Shown: positions 1-11,869 of the stretch, piece after piece
Layout of the letters: each line of letters starts with the position of its first letter
How positions within the stretch are numbered: the stretch's first letter is position 1
From: Symsagittifera roscoffensis
Lineage: Eukaryota > Xenacoelomorpha > Acoela > Convolutidae
Reading direction: 5' to 3'
DNA: 64,000 nucleotides
Assembly (NCBI RefSeq): GCF_963678635.1
Contig: NC_087070.1
Coordinates: forward strand, 53,232,750-53,296,749
Notes under the pieces: generated by a model
Database searches by the model: none
The model's input: the letters and a program-made list of their open reading frames with translations, nothing else
What the model was told of the DNA's origin: nothing
Made by a program: the position numbers and the translations under genes

Positions 1-1020
1 TTTAGGCTATTCAATTTTTTTTCAAAAAAAGCTTCTAATAAGGAAATATGGCAAAATGTGACAAAAATTGATTTTACTATGAATCAACAAGACCATGGAA
101 GAGAAAAACAGAAGAAACAATAACATTTTTTTTTTAAATAAAAAACTAAAATATTTTTGTTTGCAGCAATTTTTCACAAATCAAAAAAAAACAATTGAAA
201 AATTCTCATTAGTTTGTGTTTCCACACTGCAGGGGCTCTAAAACTAGATCACATGGTTTTACACTGGTGGAAGTTGCGCAGTTGTTATGCAATATCGCAT
301 TTTAATTTAAATGTTTTAAGTCTAAAATTTATAAGACCATATACTTTTTCGTTTGAAAATCGAAAAATGAAAATTTTCAAAAAAAAAGTCATTCTTTTTA
401 CTGTTTATTTTTGCATTCACTGACTTTTTTCTAACTCTTTGTAGACTATATCCAAATATTGCCGCACTGTAAGTATGTATAAGTTAACTTAACCCAAAAA
501 ACACGACCGATAAAAGTTTTAGGCTGTTCAATATTTTTTTTAGAAAAAAGCTTCTAATAATGAATTACGGCAAAATATGACAAAACTTGATTTTACTGTG
601 AATCGACAAGACCATGGAAAAGAAAAACAGAAAAAATTATCAATTTTTTATTTAAAAATCATAAACTAAAATATTTTTGTTTGCAGCTATTTTTAACAAA
701 TCAAAAAAATAACAATTGAAAAATTCTAATTAGTTTGTGTTTCCACACTGCAGGGGTTCTAAAATTAGATCACATGGTTTTACATTGGTGGAAGTTGCGC
801 AACTGTAATGCAATATCGCATTTTAGTTTCAAATTCTAATGTCTAAAAATTATAAGACCACATGATTTTTCTTTTGAAAATTGAAAAATGAAAGTTTTTA
901 AAAAAAATCATTCATTTTCCTGTTTATTTTTGCATTCACTGACATTTTTCCAACTCTTTGTAGACTATATCCAAATATTGCCGCACTGCATATATGTATA
1001 AGATAACTTAACCCAAAAAA

Positions 1021-2039
1021 CACGACCAATCATAGTTTTAGGCTATTCAATTTTTTTCGAAAAAAGCTTCTAATAAGGAAATATGGCAAACTGTGACAGA
1101 ATTTGATTTTACTGTGAATCAACAAGACTATTGAAGAGAAAAACAGAAGAAACAATTACATTTTTTCAAAAAATAATAAATTAAAATAATTTTGTTTGCA
1201 GCAATTTTTTCACAAATAAAAAAAAATTGAAAAATTCTCATTAGTTTGTGTTTCCACCCTGAAGGGCCCTAAAATTAGATCACATGGTTTTACACTGGTA
1301 GAAGTTGCGCAACTGTTATGCAATTTCGCATTTTAGTTTAAATTTTTTATGTCTAAAAATTATAAGACCATATACTTTTTCGTTTGAAAATCGAAAAAAG
1401 AAAATTTTCAAAAAAATTCATTCTTTTTCCTGTTTATTTTTGCATTCTCTGTTTTTTTTTCAACTCTTTGTAGACTATATCCAAATATTGCCGCACTGCA
1501 AGTATGTATAAGATAACTTAACCCAAAAAACACGACCAATCATAGTTTTAGGCTATTCAATTTTTTTCGAAAAAAGCTTCTAATAAGGAAATATGGCAAA
1601 CTGTGACAGAATTTGATTTTACTGTGAATCAACAAGACTATTGAAGAGAAAAACAGAAGAAACAATTACATTTTTTCAAAAAATAATAAATTAAAATATT
1701 TTTGTTTGCAGCAATTTTTTCACAAATAAAAAAAAATTGAAAAATTCTCATTAGTTTGTGTTTCCACCCTGAAGGGCCCTAAAATTAGATCACATGGTTT
1801 TACACTGGTAGAAGTTGCGCAACTGTTATGCAATTTCGCATTTTAGTTTAAATTTTTTATGTCTAAAAATTATAAGACCATATACTTTTTCGTTTGAAAA
1901 TCGAAAAAAGAAAATTTTCAAAAAAATTCATTTTTTTTCCTGTTTATTTTTGCATTCTCTGTTTTTTTTCAACTCTTTGTAGACTATATCCAAATATTGC
2001 CGCACTGCAAGTATGTATAAGATAACTTAACCCAAAAAA
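1021..2039. repeat. Identical-looking 510-bp monomer pair
   Basis: Two consecutive monomers (1,021-1,530 and 1,531-2,039) match almost base for base, including the private variant GAAGGGCCCTAAAA in place of the usual CAGGGGCTCTAAAA box. I see only a few differences, such as one T in a T-run. This marks a very recent single-monomer duplication, or an assembly duplication. Confidence 0.85.
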
Positions 2040-4429
2040 CACGACCAATCATAGTTTTAGGCTATTCAATTTTTTTTCGAAAAAAGCTTCTAATAAGGAA
2101 ATATGGCAAACTGTGACAGAATTTGATTTTACTGTGAATCAACAAGACCATGGAAGAGAAAAACAGGAGAAACAAAAACATTTTTTTTTGAAATAAAAAA
2201 TTAAATATTTTTTTTTTGCAGCAATTTTTCACAAACCAAAAAAAAAACTATTGAAAATTCTCATTAGTTTGTGTTTCCACACTATAGGGGCTCTAAAATT
2301 AGACCACATTGTTTTACCCTGGTGGAAGTTGCGCAAATCTAATGCAATATCGCATTTTAGTTTAAATTTTTTATGTCTAAAAATTATAAGACCATATACT
2401 TTTTCGTTTGAAAATCGAAAAATGAAAGTTTTCAAAAAAAATTCAATCTTTTTCCTGTTTATTTTTGCATTCACTGACTTTTTTCCAACTCTTTGTAGAC
2501 TATATCCAAATATTGCCGCACTGCAAATATGTATCAGATAACTTAACCCAAAAAACACAACCAATCATAAATTTAGGCTTTTCATTTTTTTTTCGAAAAA
2601 AGCTTCTAATAAGGAAATATGGCAAAATGTGACAGAATTTGATTTTACTGTGAATCAACAAGACCATGGAAGAGAAAAACAGAAGAAACAATAACATTTT
2701 TTTTTTAAAAAATAAATTGAAATTTTTTTGTTTGCAGCAATTTTTCACAAATCAAAAAAAACAATTGAAAAGTTCTCATTAGTTTGTGTTTCCACACTGC
2801 AGGGGCTCTAAAATTTGACCACATTGTTTTACCCTGGTGGAAGTTGCGCAAATCTAATGCAATATCGCATTTTAGTTTAAAATTTTTATGTCTAACAATT
2901 ATAAGACCATATACTTTTTCGTTTGAAAATCGAAAAAAGAAAATTTTCAAAAAAAATTTATTCTTTTTCCTGTTTATTTTTGCATTCTCTGATTTTTTTC
3001 AACTCTTTGTAGACTATATCCAAATATTGCCGCACTGCAAGTATGTATAAGATAACTTAACCCAAAAAACACGACCAATCATAGTTTTAGGCTAATCAAT
3101 TTTTTTCGAAAAAAGCTTCTAATAAGGAAATATGGCAAACTGTGACAGAATTTGATTTTACTGTGAATCAACAAGACCATGGAAGAGAAAAACAGATGAA
3201 ACAAAAACATTTTTTTTTAAAATAAAAAATTAAATATTTTTGTTTGCAGCAATTTTTCACAAATAAAAAAAAAACAATTGAAAATTCTCATTAGTTTGTG
3301 TTTCCACACTGCAGGGGCTCTAAAATTAGATTACATGGTTTTACACTGGTGGAAGTTGCGCAACTGTAATGCAATATCGCATTTTAGTTTAAAGTTTTTT
3401 ATGTCTAAAAATTATAAGACCATATACTTTTTCGTTTGAAAATCGAAAAATGAAAGTTTTCAAAAAAAATTCAATCTTTTTCCTGTTTATTTTTGCATTC
3501 ACTGACTTTTTTCCAACTCTTTGTAGACTATATCCAATCCAAATATTGCCGCACTGCAAATATGTATCAGATAACTTAACCCAAAAAACACAACCGATCA
3601 TAAATTTAGGCTCTTCAATTTTTTTTCGAAAAAAGCTTCTAATAAAGAAATATGGCAAAATGTGACAAAATTTGATTTTACTGTGAATCAACAAGACCAT
3701 GGAAGAGAAAAACAGAAGAAACAATAACATTTTTATAAAAAATAATAAAGTAAAATATTTTTGTTTGCAGCAATTTTTCACAAATGAAAAAAAAAACAAT
3801 TGAAATGTTCTCATTAGCTTGTGTTTCCACACTGCAGGGGCTCTAAAATTAGATCACATTGTTTTACCCTGGTGGAAGTTGCGCAAATCTTATGCAATAT
3901 CGCATTTCAAGTTAGAATTTCTAAGTCTAAAAATTTTAAGACCATATACTTTTTCGTTTGAAAATCAAAAAATGAAAATTTTCCAAAAAAAATCATTCTT
4001 TTTCCTGTTTATTTTTCCGCACTGCACTGCAAATATGTATAAGATAACTTAACCCAAAAAACAAAACTGATCATAGTTTTAGGCTATTCAAATTTTTTTT
4101 CGAAAAAAGCTTCTAATAAGAAAATATGGCAAACTGTGACAGAATTTGATTTTACTGTGAATCAACAAGACCATGGAAAAGAACAACAAAAGAAAGAATA
4201 ACATTTTTTTAAAAAATATTAAATAAAAATAATTTTTGTTTGCAGCAATTTTTCAAAAATTAAAAAAAAAACAATTGAAAAATTCTCATTAGTTTGTGTT
4301 TCCACACTGCAGGGGCTCTAAAATTAGATCACATGGTTTTACACCGGTGGAATTTGCGCAACTGTAATGCAATATCGCATTTTAGTTTAAAATTTTTATG
4401 TATAAAAATTATAAGACCATATACTTTTT

Positions 4430-7400
4430 CGTTTGAAAATCGAAAAATGAACATTAAAAAAAATTCATTCTTTTTCCTGTTTATTTTTGCGTTCACTGAT
4501 TTTTTTTCCAATTCTTTGTAGACTATATCCAAACATTGCCGAACTGCAAATATGTATCAGATAACTTAACCCAAAAAACACGACCGATCATAGTTTTAGG
4601 CTATTCAATAAATTTTTTAGAAAGAAGCTTCTAATAATGAAATATGGCAAAATGTGTAAGATTATTATTTACTGTGATTCAACAATACCATGGAAGAAAA
4701 AAAAGAAGAAATTATAACTTTTTTTAAGAAACAATAAACTAAAGGTTTTTGTTTGCAGCAATTTTTCACACATCAAAAAAAAAAACAAATGAAAAATTCT
4801 CATTAGTTTGTGTTTCCACACTGCAGGGGCTCTAAAACTAGATCACATGCTTTAAAACTGGTGGAAGTTGCGCAACTCTAATATAAGCTTGCTTTTTAAT
4901 TTAAAGTTTTTGAAACAAAAAATTAAAATACCATATATTTTTTCCTTTGAAAATCGAAAAATTTAAGTTTTCAAAATAAATTCATTCTTTTTCCTGTTTA
5001 TTTTTGCGTTCACTGACTTTTTTCCAATTCTCTGTAGACTATATCCAAATATTGCCGCACTGCAAATATGTATAAGATAACTTAACCCAAAAAACACGAC
5101 CCATCAAAGTTTTGGGTTATTCAATACTTTTTAGAAAAAGCTTCTAATAATGAAAAATGGCAAACTGTGACAGAATTTGATTTTACTGTGATTCAACAAG
5201 ACCATGGAAAAGAAAAACAGAAGAAATTATAACAAATTTTTTTAAAAAAAATAAATTAAAAAGTTTTTGTTCGCAGCGATTTTTCAAACATCAAAAAAAA
5301 ATTGAAAAAATCTCATTAATTTGTGTTTCCATACTGCAGGGGCTCTAAAATTAGATCACATGGTTTTACACTGGTAGAAGTTGCGCAACTGTAATGCAAT
5401 ATCGCATTTTAATTTAAAATTTCTAAGTCTTAAAATTTTATGATCATATAATTTTTCGTTTGAAAATCGAAAAATGAACATTTTCAAAAAAAATTCGTTC
5501 TTTTTCCTGTTTATTTTTGCATTTACTGACTTTTTTCCAACTCTTTGTAGACTATATCCAATTATTGCCGCACTGCAAATATGTATAAGATAACTTAACT
5601 CAAAAAACACAACCGATCATAGTTTTAGGCTCTTCAATTTTTTTTCGAAAAAAGCTTCTAATAAAGAAATATGGCAAAATGTGACAAAATTTGATTTTAC
5701 TGTGAATCAACAAGACCATGGAAGAGAAAAACAGAAGAAACAATAACATTTTTATAAAAAATAATAAAGTAAAATATTTTTGTTTGCAGCAATTTTTCAC
5801 AAATCAAAAAAAAAAACAATTTAAAAGTTCTCATTAGTTTGTGTATCTACACTGCAGGGGCTCTAAAATTAAATCACATGGTTTTACACTGGTGGAAGTT
5901 GCGCAGCTCTAATGCAATATTGCATTTTAATTTAGAATTACTGAGTCTAAAAATTATAAGACCATATACTTTTTCGTTTGAAAATCGAATAATGAAAAGC
6001 TTTTTAAAAAAAGTCATTCTTTTTCCTGTTTAATTTTGCGTTCATTGACTATTTTCGAGCTTTTTGTAGACTATATCTAAATATTGCCGCACTGCAAATA
6101 TGTATCAGATAACTTAACCCAAAAAACACGACCAATCATAGTTTTAGGCTATACAAGAATTTTTTAGAAAGAAGCTTCTCATAATGAAATATGGCAAAAT
6201 GTGTCAGATTATGATTTACTGTGGTTCAACAAGACCATGGAAGAGAAAGAAGAAGAAATTAAAACCTTTTTTAAGAAACAATAAACTGAACGTTTTTGTT
6301 TGCAGCAGTTTTTCACACATCAAAAAAAAAACAAAAGAATAATTCTCATTAGTTTGTGTTTTGCACACTGCAGGGGCTCTAAAATTAGATCACATGCTTT
6401 AACACTGGTGGAAATTGCGCAACTCTAATGCAAGCTTGCATTTTAATTTAAAATTTTTGAGTCAAAAAATTAAAAGACCATATATTTTTTCCTTTGAAAA
6501 TCGAAAAATGAAAGTTTTCAAAATAAAGTCATTCTTTTTTCTGTTTATTTTTGCGTTCACTGAATTTTTCCAATTCTCTGTAGACTATATCCAAATAATG
6601 ATGCACTGCAAATATTTATAAGATAACTTAACCCAAAAAACCAAAAACATGACCGATCAAATTTTAGGCTATTCAATATTTTTTTTTAGAAAAACGATTC
6701 TAATAATGAAATGTGGCAAACTGTAACAAAATTTTACAAAATTTACAAGGTTTTACTGTGAATTGACAAGACCATGGAAGAGAAAAACAGAAAAAAATAT
6801 AACATTTTTAAAAAAAATAATAAATTAAAATATTTTTGTTTGCAGCAAATTTTCACAAATAAAAAAACAATTGAAAAATTCTCATTAGTTTGTGTTTTCA
6901 CACTGCAGGGGCTCTAAAGTTAGATCACATGGTTTGATCACATGGCTTGACACTGGTGGAAGATGCACAACTGTAATGCAATATCGCATTTTAGTTTCAA
7001 ATTCTAATGTCTAAAAATTATAAGACCATATTCTTTTTCGTTTGAAAATTGAAAAATGAAAGTTTTCAAAAAAAATCATTCTTTTTCCTGTTTATTTTTG
7101 CATTCACTGACTTTTTTCCAACTCTTTGTAGACTATATCCAAATATTGCCGCACTGCAAAAATGTATAAGATAATTTAACCCAAAAAACACAACCGATCA
7201 TAGTTTCAGGCTATACAAGATTTTTTTAGAAAGAAACTTCTAATAATGAAACGGCAAACTGTGACAAAATTTGATTTTACTGTGATTCAAGATTACAATG
7301 GAAGAGAAAAACAGAAGAAATTAAAACATTTTTCAATAAACAAGGAAATAAAAAGTTTTTGTTTGCAGCAATTTTTTACATATAAAACAAAACAATTGAA

Positions 7401-10400
7401 AAATTCTCTTTAGTTTGTGTTTCCACACTGCAGGGGCTCTAAAATTAAATCACATGGTTTTACACTGGTGGAAGTCGCGCAATTTTAATGTCAGCTCGCA
7501 GTTTAATTTAAAATTTTTGAGTCAAAAAACTATAAGACCATATATTTTTTTCGTTTGAAAATCGAAAAATGAACATTAAAAAAAAATTCATTCTTTTTCC
7601 TGTTTATTTTTGCGTTCACTGACTTTTTTCCAATTCTTTGTAGACTATATCCAAACATTGCCGAACTGCAAATATCTATCAGATAACTTAACCCAAAAAA
7701 CACGACCGATCATAGTTTTATGCTATTCATTAATTTTTTTAGAAAGAAGCTTCTAATAATGAAATATGGCAAAATGTGTAAGATTATTATTTACTGTGAT
7801 TCAACAATACCATGGAAGAAAAAAAAGAAGAAATTATAACTTTTTTTAAGAAACAATAAACTAAAGGTTTTTGTTTGCAGCAATTTTTCACACATCAAAA
7901 AAAAAACAAATGAAAAATTCTCATTAGTTTGTGTTTCCACACTGCAGGGGCTCTAAAACTAGATCACATGCTTTAAAACTGGTGGAAGTTGCGCAACTCT
8001 AATATAAGCTTGCTTTTTAATTTAAAGTTTTTGAGTCAAAAAATTAAAATACCATATATTTTTTCCTTTGAAAATCGAAAAATGAAAGTTTTCAAAATAA
8101 ATTCATTCTTTTTCCTGTTTATTTTTGCGTTCACTGACTTTTTTCCAATTCTCTGTAGACTATATCCAAATATTGCCGCACTGCAAATATGCATAAGATA
8201 ACTTAACCCAAAAAACACGACCCATCAAAGTTTTGTTTTATTCAATACTTTTTAGAAAAAGCTTCTAATAATGAAAAATGGCAAACTGTGACAGAATTTG
8301 ATTTTACTATGATTCAACAAGACCATGGAAAAGAAAAACAGAAGAAATTATAACAAATTTTTTTAAAAAAAATTAATTAAAAAGTTTTTGTTCGCAGCGA
8401 TTTTTCAAACATCAAAAAAAAAATTGAAAAAATCTCATTAATTTGTGTTTCCATACTGCAGGGGCTCTAAAATTAGATCACATGGTTTTACACTGCTGGA
8501 AGTTGCGCAACTGTAATGCAATATCGCATTTTAGTTTAAAATTTCTAAGTCTTAAAATTTTATGATCATATAATTTTTCGTTTGAAAATCGAAAAATGAA
8601 CATTTTCAAAAAAAATTCGTTCTTTTTCCTGTTTATTTTTGCATTTACTGACTTTTTTCCAACTCTTTGTAGACTATATCCAATTATTGCCGCACTGCAA
8701 ATATGTATAAGATAACTTAACTCAAAAAACACGACCGATCATAGTTTTAGGCTCTTCAATTTTTTTTCAAAAAAAGCTTCTAATAAAGAAATATGGCAAA
8801 ATGGGACAAAATTTGATTTTACTGTGAATCAACAAGACCATGGAAGAGAAAAACAGAAGAAACAATAACATTTTTATAAAAAATAATAAAGTAAAATATT
8901 TTTGTTTGCAGCAATTTTTCACAAATCAAAAAAAAAAACAATTGAAAAGTTCTCATTAGTTTGTGTTTCTACACTGCAGGGGCTCTAAAATTAGATCACA
9001 TGGTTTTACACTGGTGTAAGTTGCGCAGCTCTAATGCAATATTGCATTTTAATTTAGAATTACTGAGTCTAAAAATTATAAGACCATATACTTTTTCGTT
9101 TGAAAATCGAATAATGAAAAACTTTTTAAAAAAAGTCATTCTTTTTCCTGTTTAATTTTGCGTTCACTGACTTTTTTCGAGCTCTTTGTAGACTATATCC
9201 AAATATTGCCGCACTGCAAATATGTATCAGATAACTTAACCCAAAAAACACGACCAATCATAGTTTTAGGCTATACAAGATTTTTTTAGAAAGAAGCTTC
9301 CAATAATGAAATATGGCAAAATGTGTCAGATTATGATTTACTGTGGTTCAACAAGACCATGGAAGAGAAAGAAGAAGAAATTAAAACCTTTTTTAAGAAA
9401 CAATTAACTAAACGTTTTTGTTTGCAGCAGTTTTTCACACATCAAAAAAAAAACAAAAGAAAAATTCTCATTAGTTTGTGTTTTGCACACTGCAGGGGCT
9501 CTAAAATTAGATCACATGCTTTAACACTGGTGGAAATTGCGCAACTCTAATGCAAGCTTGCATTTTAATTTAAAATTTTTGAGTCAAAAAATTAAAAGAC
9601 CATATATTTTTTCCTTTGAAAATCGAAAAATGAAAGTTTTCAAAATAAAGTCATTCTTTTTTCTGTTTATTTTTGCGTTCACTGAATTTTTCCAATTCTC
9701 TGTAGACTATATCCAAATAATGATGCACTGCAAATATTTATAAGATAACTTAACCCAAAAATTCAAAAACATGACCGATCAAATTTTAGGCTATTCAATA
9801 TTTTTTTTTAGAAAAAAGATTCTAATAATGAAATGTGGCAAACTGTAACAAAATTTGATTTTACTGTGAATTGACAAGACCATGGAAGAGAAAAACAGAA
9901 AAAAAGATAACATTTAAAAAAATAATAATAAATTAAAATATTTTTGTTTGCAGCAAATTTTCACAAATAAAAAAAAACAATTGAAAAATTCTCATTAGTT
10001 TGTGTTTCCACACTGCAGGGGCTCTAAAGTTAGATCACATGGTTTGACACTGGTGGAAGATGCGCAACTGTAATGCAATATCGCATTTTAGTTTCAAATT
10101 CTAATGTCTAAAAATTATAAGACCATATACTTTTTCGTTTGAAAATTAAAAAATGAAAGTTTTCAAAAAAAACTCATTCTTTTTCCTGTTTATTTTTGCA
10201 TTCACTGACTTTTTTCCAACTCTTTGTAGACTATATCCAAATATTGCCGCACTGCAAAAATGTATAAGATAATTTAACCCAAAAAACACAACCGATCAGA
10301 GTTTCAGGCTATACAAGATTTTTTTAGAAAGAAACTTCTAATAATGAAACATGGCAAACTGTGATAAAATTTGATTTTACTGTGATTCAAGATTACCATG

Positions 10401-10670
10401 GAAGAGAAAAACAGAAGAAATTAAAACGTTTTTCAATAAACAAGGAAATAAAAAGTTTTTGTTTGCAGCAATTTTTTACATATAAAACAAAACAATTGAA
10501 AAATTCTCTTTAGTTTGTGTTTCCACACTGCAGGGGCTCTAAAATTAAATCACATGGTTTTTCACTCGTGGAAGTCGCGCAATTTTAATGTCAGCTCGCA
10601 TTTTAATTTAAAATTTTTGAGTCAAAAAACTATAAGACCATATATTTTTTTCGTTTGAAAATCGAAAAAT
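4430..10670. repeat. Six-monomer block (~3,122 bp) duplicated in tandem
   Basis: Six successive monomers starting near 4,430 recur with a constant offset of 3,122 bp starting near 7,550. Private variants travel together: ATTGCCGAACTGC at the first boundary, the TTTTATGATCATATAA variant, and AATAATGATGCACTGC in the fifth monomer. The first block carries a 13-bp local duplication of GATCACATGGTTT near 6,921-6,947 that the second lacks. This is a higher-order repeat made by copying a multi-monomer segment. Confidence 0.85.
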
Positions 10671-11049
10671 GAAAATTTTCAGTATAAATTCTTTCTTTTT
10701 TCTGTTTATTTTTGCATTCACTGACTTTTTTCCAACACTCTGTAGAATTTATCCCACTATTGCCGCACTCCAAATATGTTTAGGATAACTTAACCCAAAA
10801 AAAACACGACCGATCAAAATTTTAGGCTATTTAAAAAAAATTTTCGAAAAAAGCTTCTAATAATGAAATATGGCAAACTGTGACAAAATTTTATTTTACT
10901 TTGAATCAACAAGACCATGGAAGAGAAAAACAGAAGAAACAATTACATTTTTTAACAAATTATAAATTAAAATATTTTTGTTTGCAGCAATTTTTATGTC
11001 TAAAGTTTATAAGACCATATTTTTATGTCTAAAAATTTATGTCTAAAAA

Positions 11050-11480
11050 CACAAGTCACGAGATGAACAGAAGCTGCAAAGGCAACCCCCGGAAGACACA
11101 TTGGACAATCTTTCAAAACTTTTCGACAAGAGATTTCTAGCAGAGCTGACATCAGAGGACACCTGGTTGGATCGGCTCAAACGAGTAATAGAACGAGGGG
11201 ACAAACAAAGACTCGAGCTAATATGACCATATACTAATCCTCTGTGGTCGCAGATAGCGTTGAAAGACGACTGCATTCTGGTGGATAACAGACTGGCAGT
11301 ACCAGTAAAATTGCAACAGGCAGTGCTCAATATAATCCTTCGAGGACACCCGGGGCAAGAAGCCATGCTTGGAGTCTCACGATACTGTGGTGGTCGCATA
11401 TGCAGAAAAGCATAGTGAATCTCGCGGAAGAGTGCCGTAGTTGCACCAGATATGGTAAGAACGCAAAATACCTCATTCCA
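11050..11480 (+). mobile_element. Fossil fragment of Ty3/Gypsy-type retrotransposon pol (integrase N-terminal region)
   Basis: This stretch is clearly richer in G and C than the satellite around it and encodes pol-like peptide. Recognisable pieces on the plus strand include LAVPVKLQQAVLN, RGHPGQEAMLG and NLAEECRSCTRYGKNAKY, which resemble the histidine/cysteine zinc-binding region at the start of Ty3/Gypsy integrases together with the segment just upstream of it. Only about 430 bp remains. No LTR, no primer-binding site and no reverse transcriptase are present, and the reading frame is broken in at least a couple of places. It lies in the same orientation as the satellite listing and is flanked on both sides by the same satellite words. 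Age cannot be estimated from one copy. Family assignment is from remembered motif shape, not a search. Confidence 0.75.
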
Positions 11481-11869
11481 AAAAAAAAATTTATGTCTAA
11501 AAATTATAAGACCTTTCATTCTTTTTCCTGTTTATTTTTGCATTCACTGACTTTTTTCCAATTTTTTGTAGAGTATATCTAAATATTGCCGCACTGCAAA
11601 GATGCATAATATAACTTAACCCAAAAACACGACCAATCAAAGTTTAAGTTTATTAATATTTTTTTTAAAAAAAGCTTCTGAGAATGAAATATGGCAAATT
11701 GTGACAGAATTTGATTTTACTGTGATTCAAGAAGACCTTGGAAGAGATAAACAGAAGAAATTAAAACATTTTTCAAAAAAACAAGGAATTAAAAAGTTTT
11801 TGTTTGCAGCATTTTTTTACACATAAAACAAAACAATTGAAAAATTCTCATTAGTTTGTGTTTCCACAC

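Noticed and set aside
2398-2421. CENP-B box in the satellite
   Set aside because: TTCG and a following A are present, but the required CGGG part is not, and spacing differs; it does not meet the consensus.
11043-11519. 158-codon minus-strand open frame over the insert
   Set aside because: It is the reverse shadow of the Ty3/Gypsy-like fragment, which reads as pol only on the plus strand.
11000-11520. The 16-19 bp flanking words as a retroelement target-site duplication
   Set aside because: They are longer than the 4-6 bp typical of Ty3/Gypsy elements, are normal satellite sequence tripled on one side, and the piece has no LTR ends.
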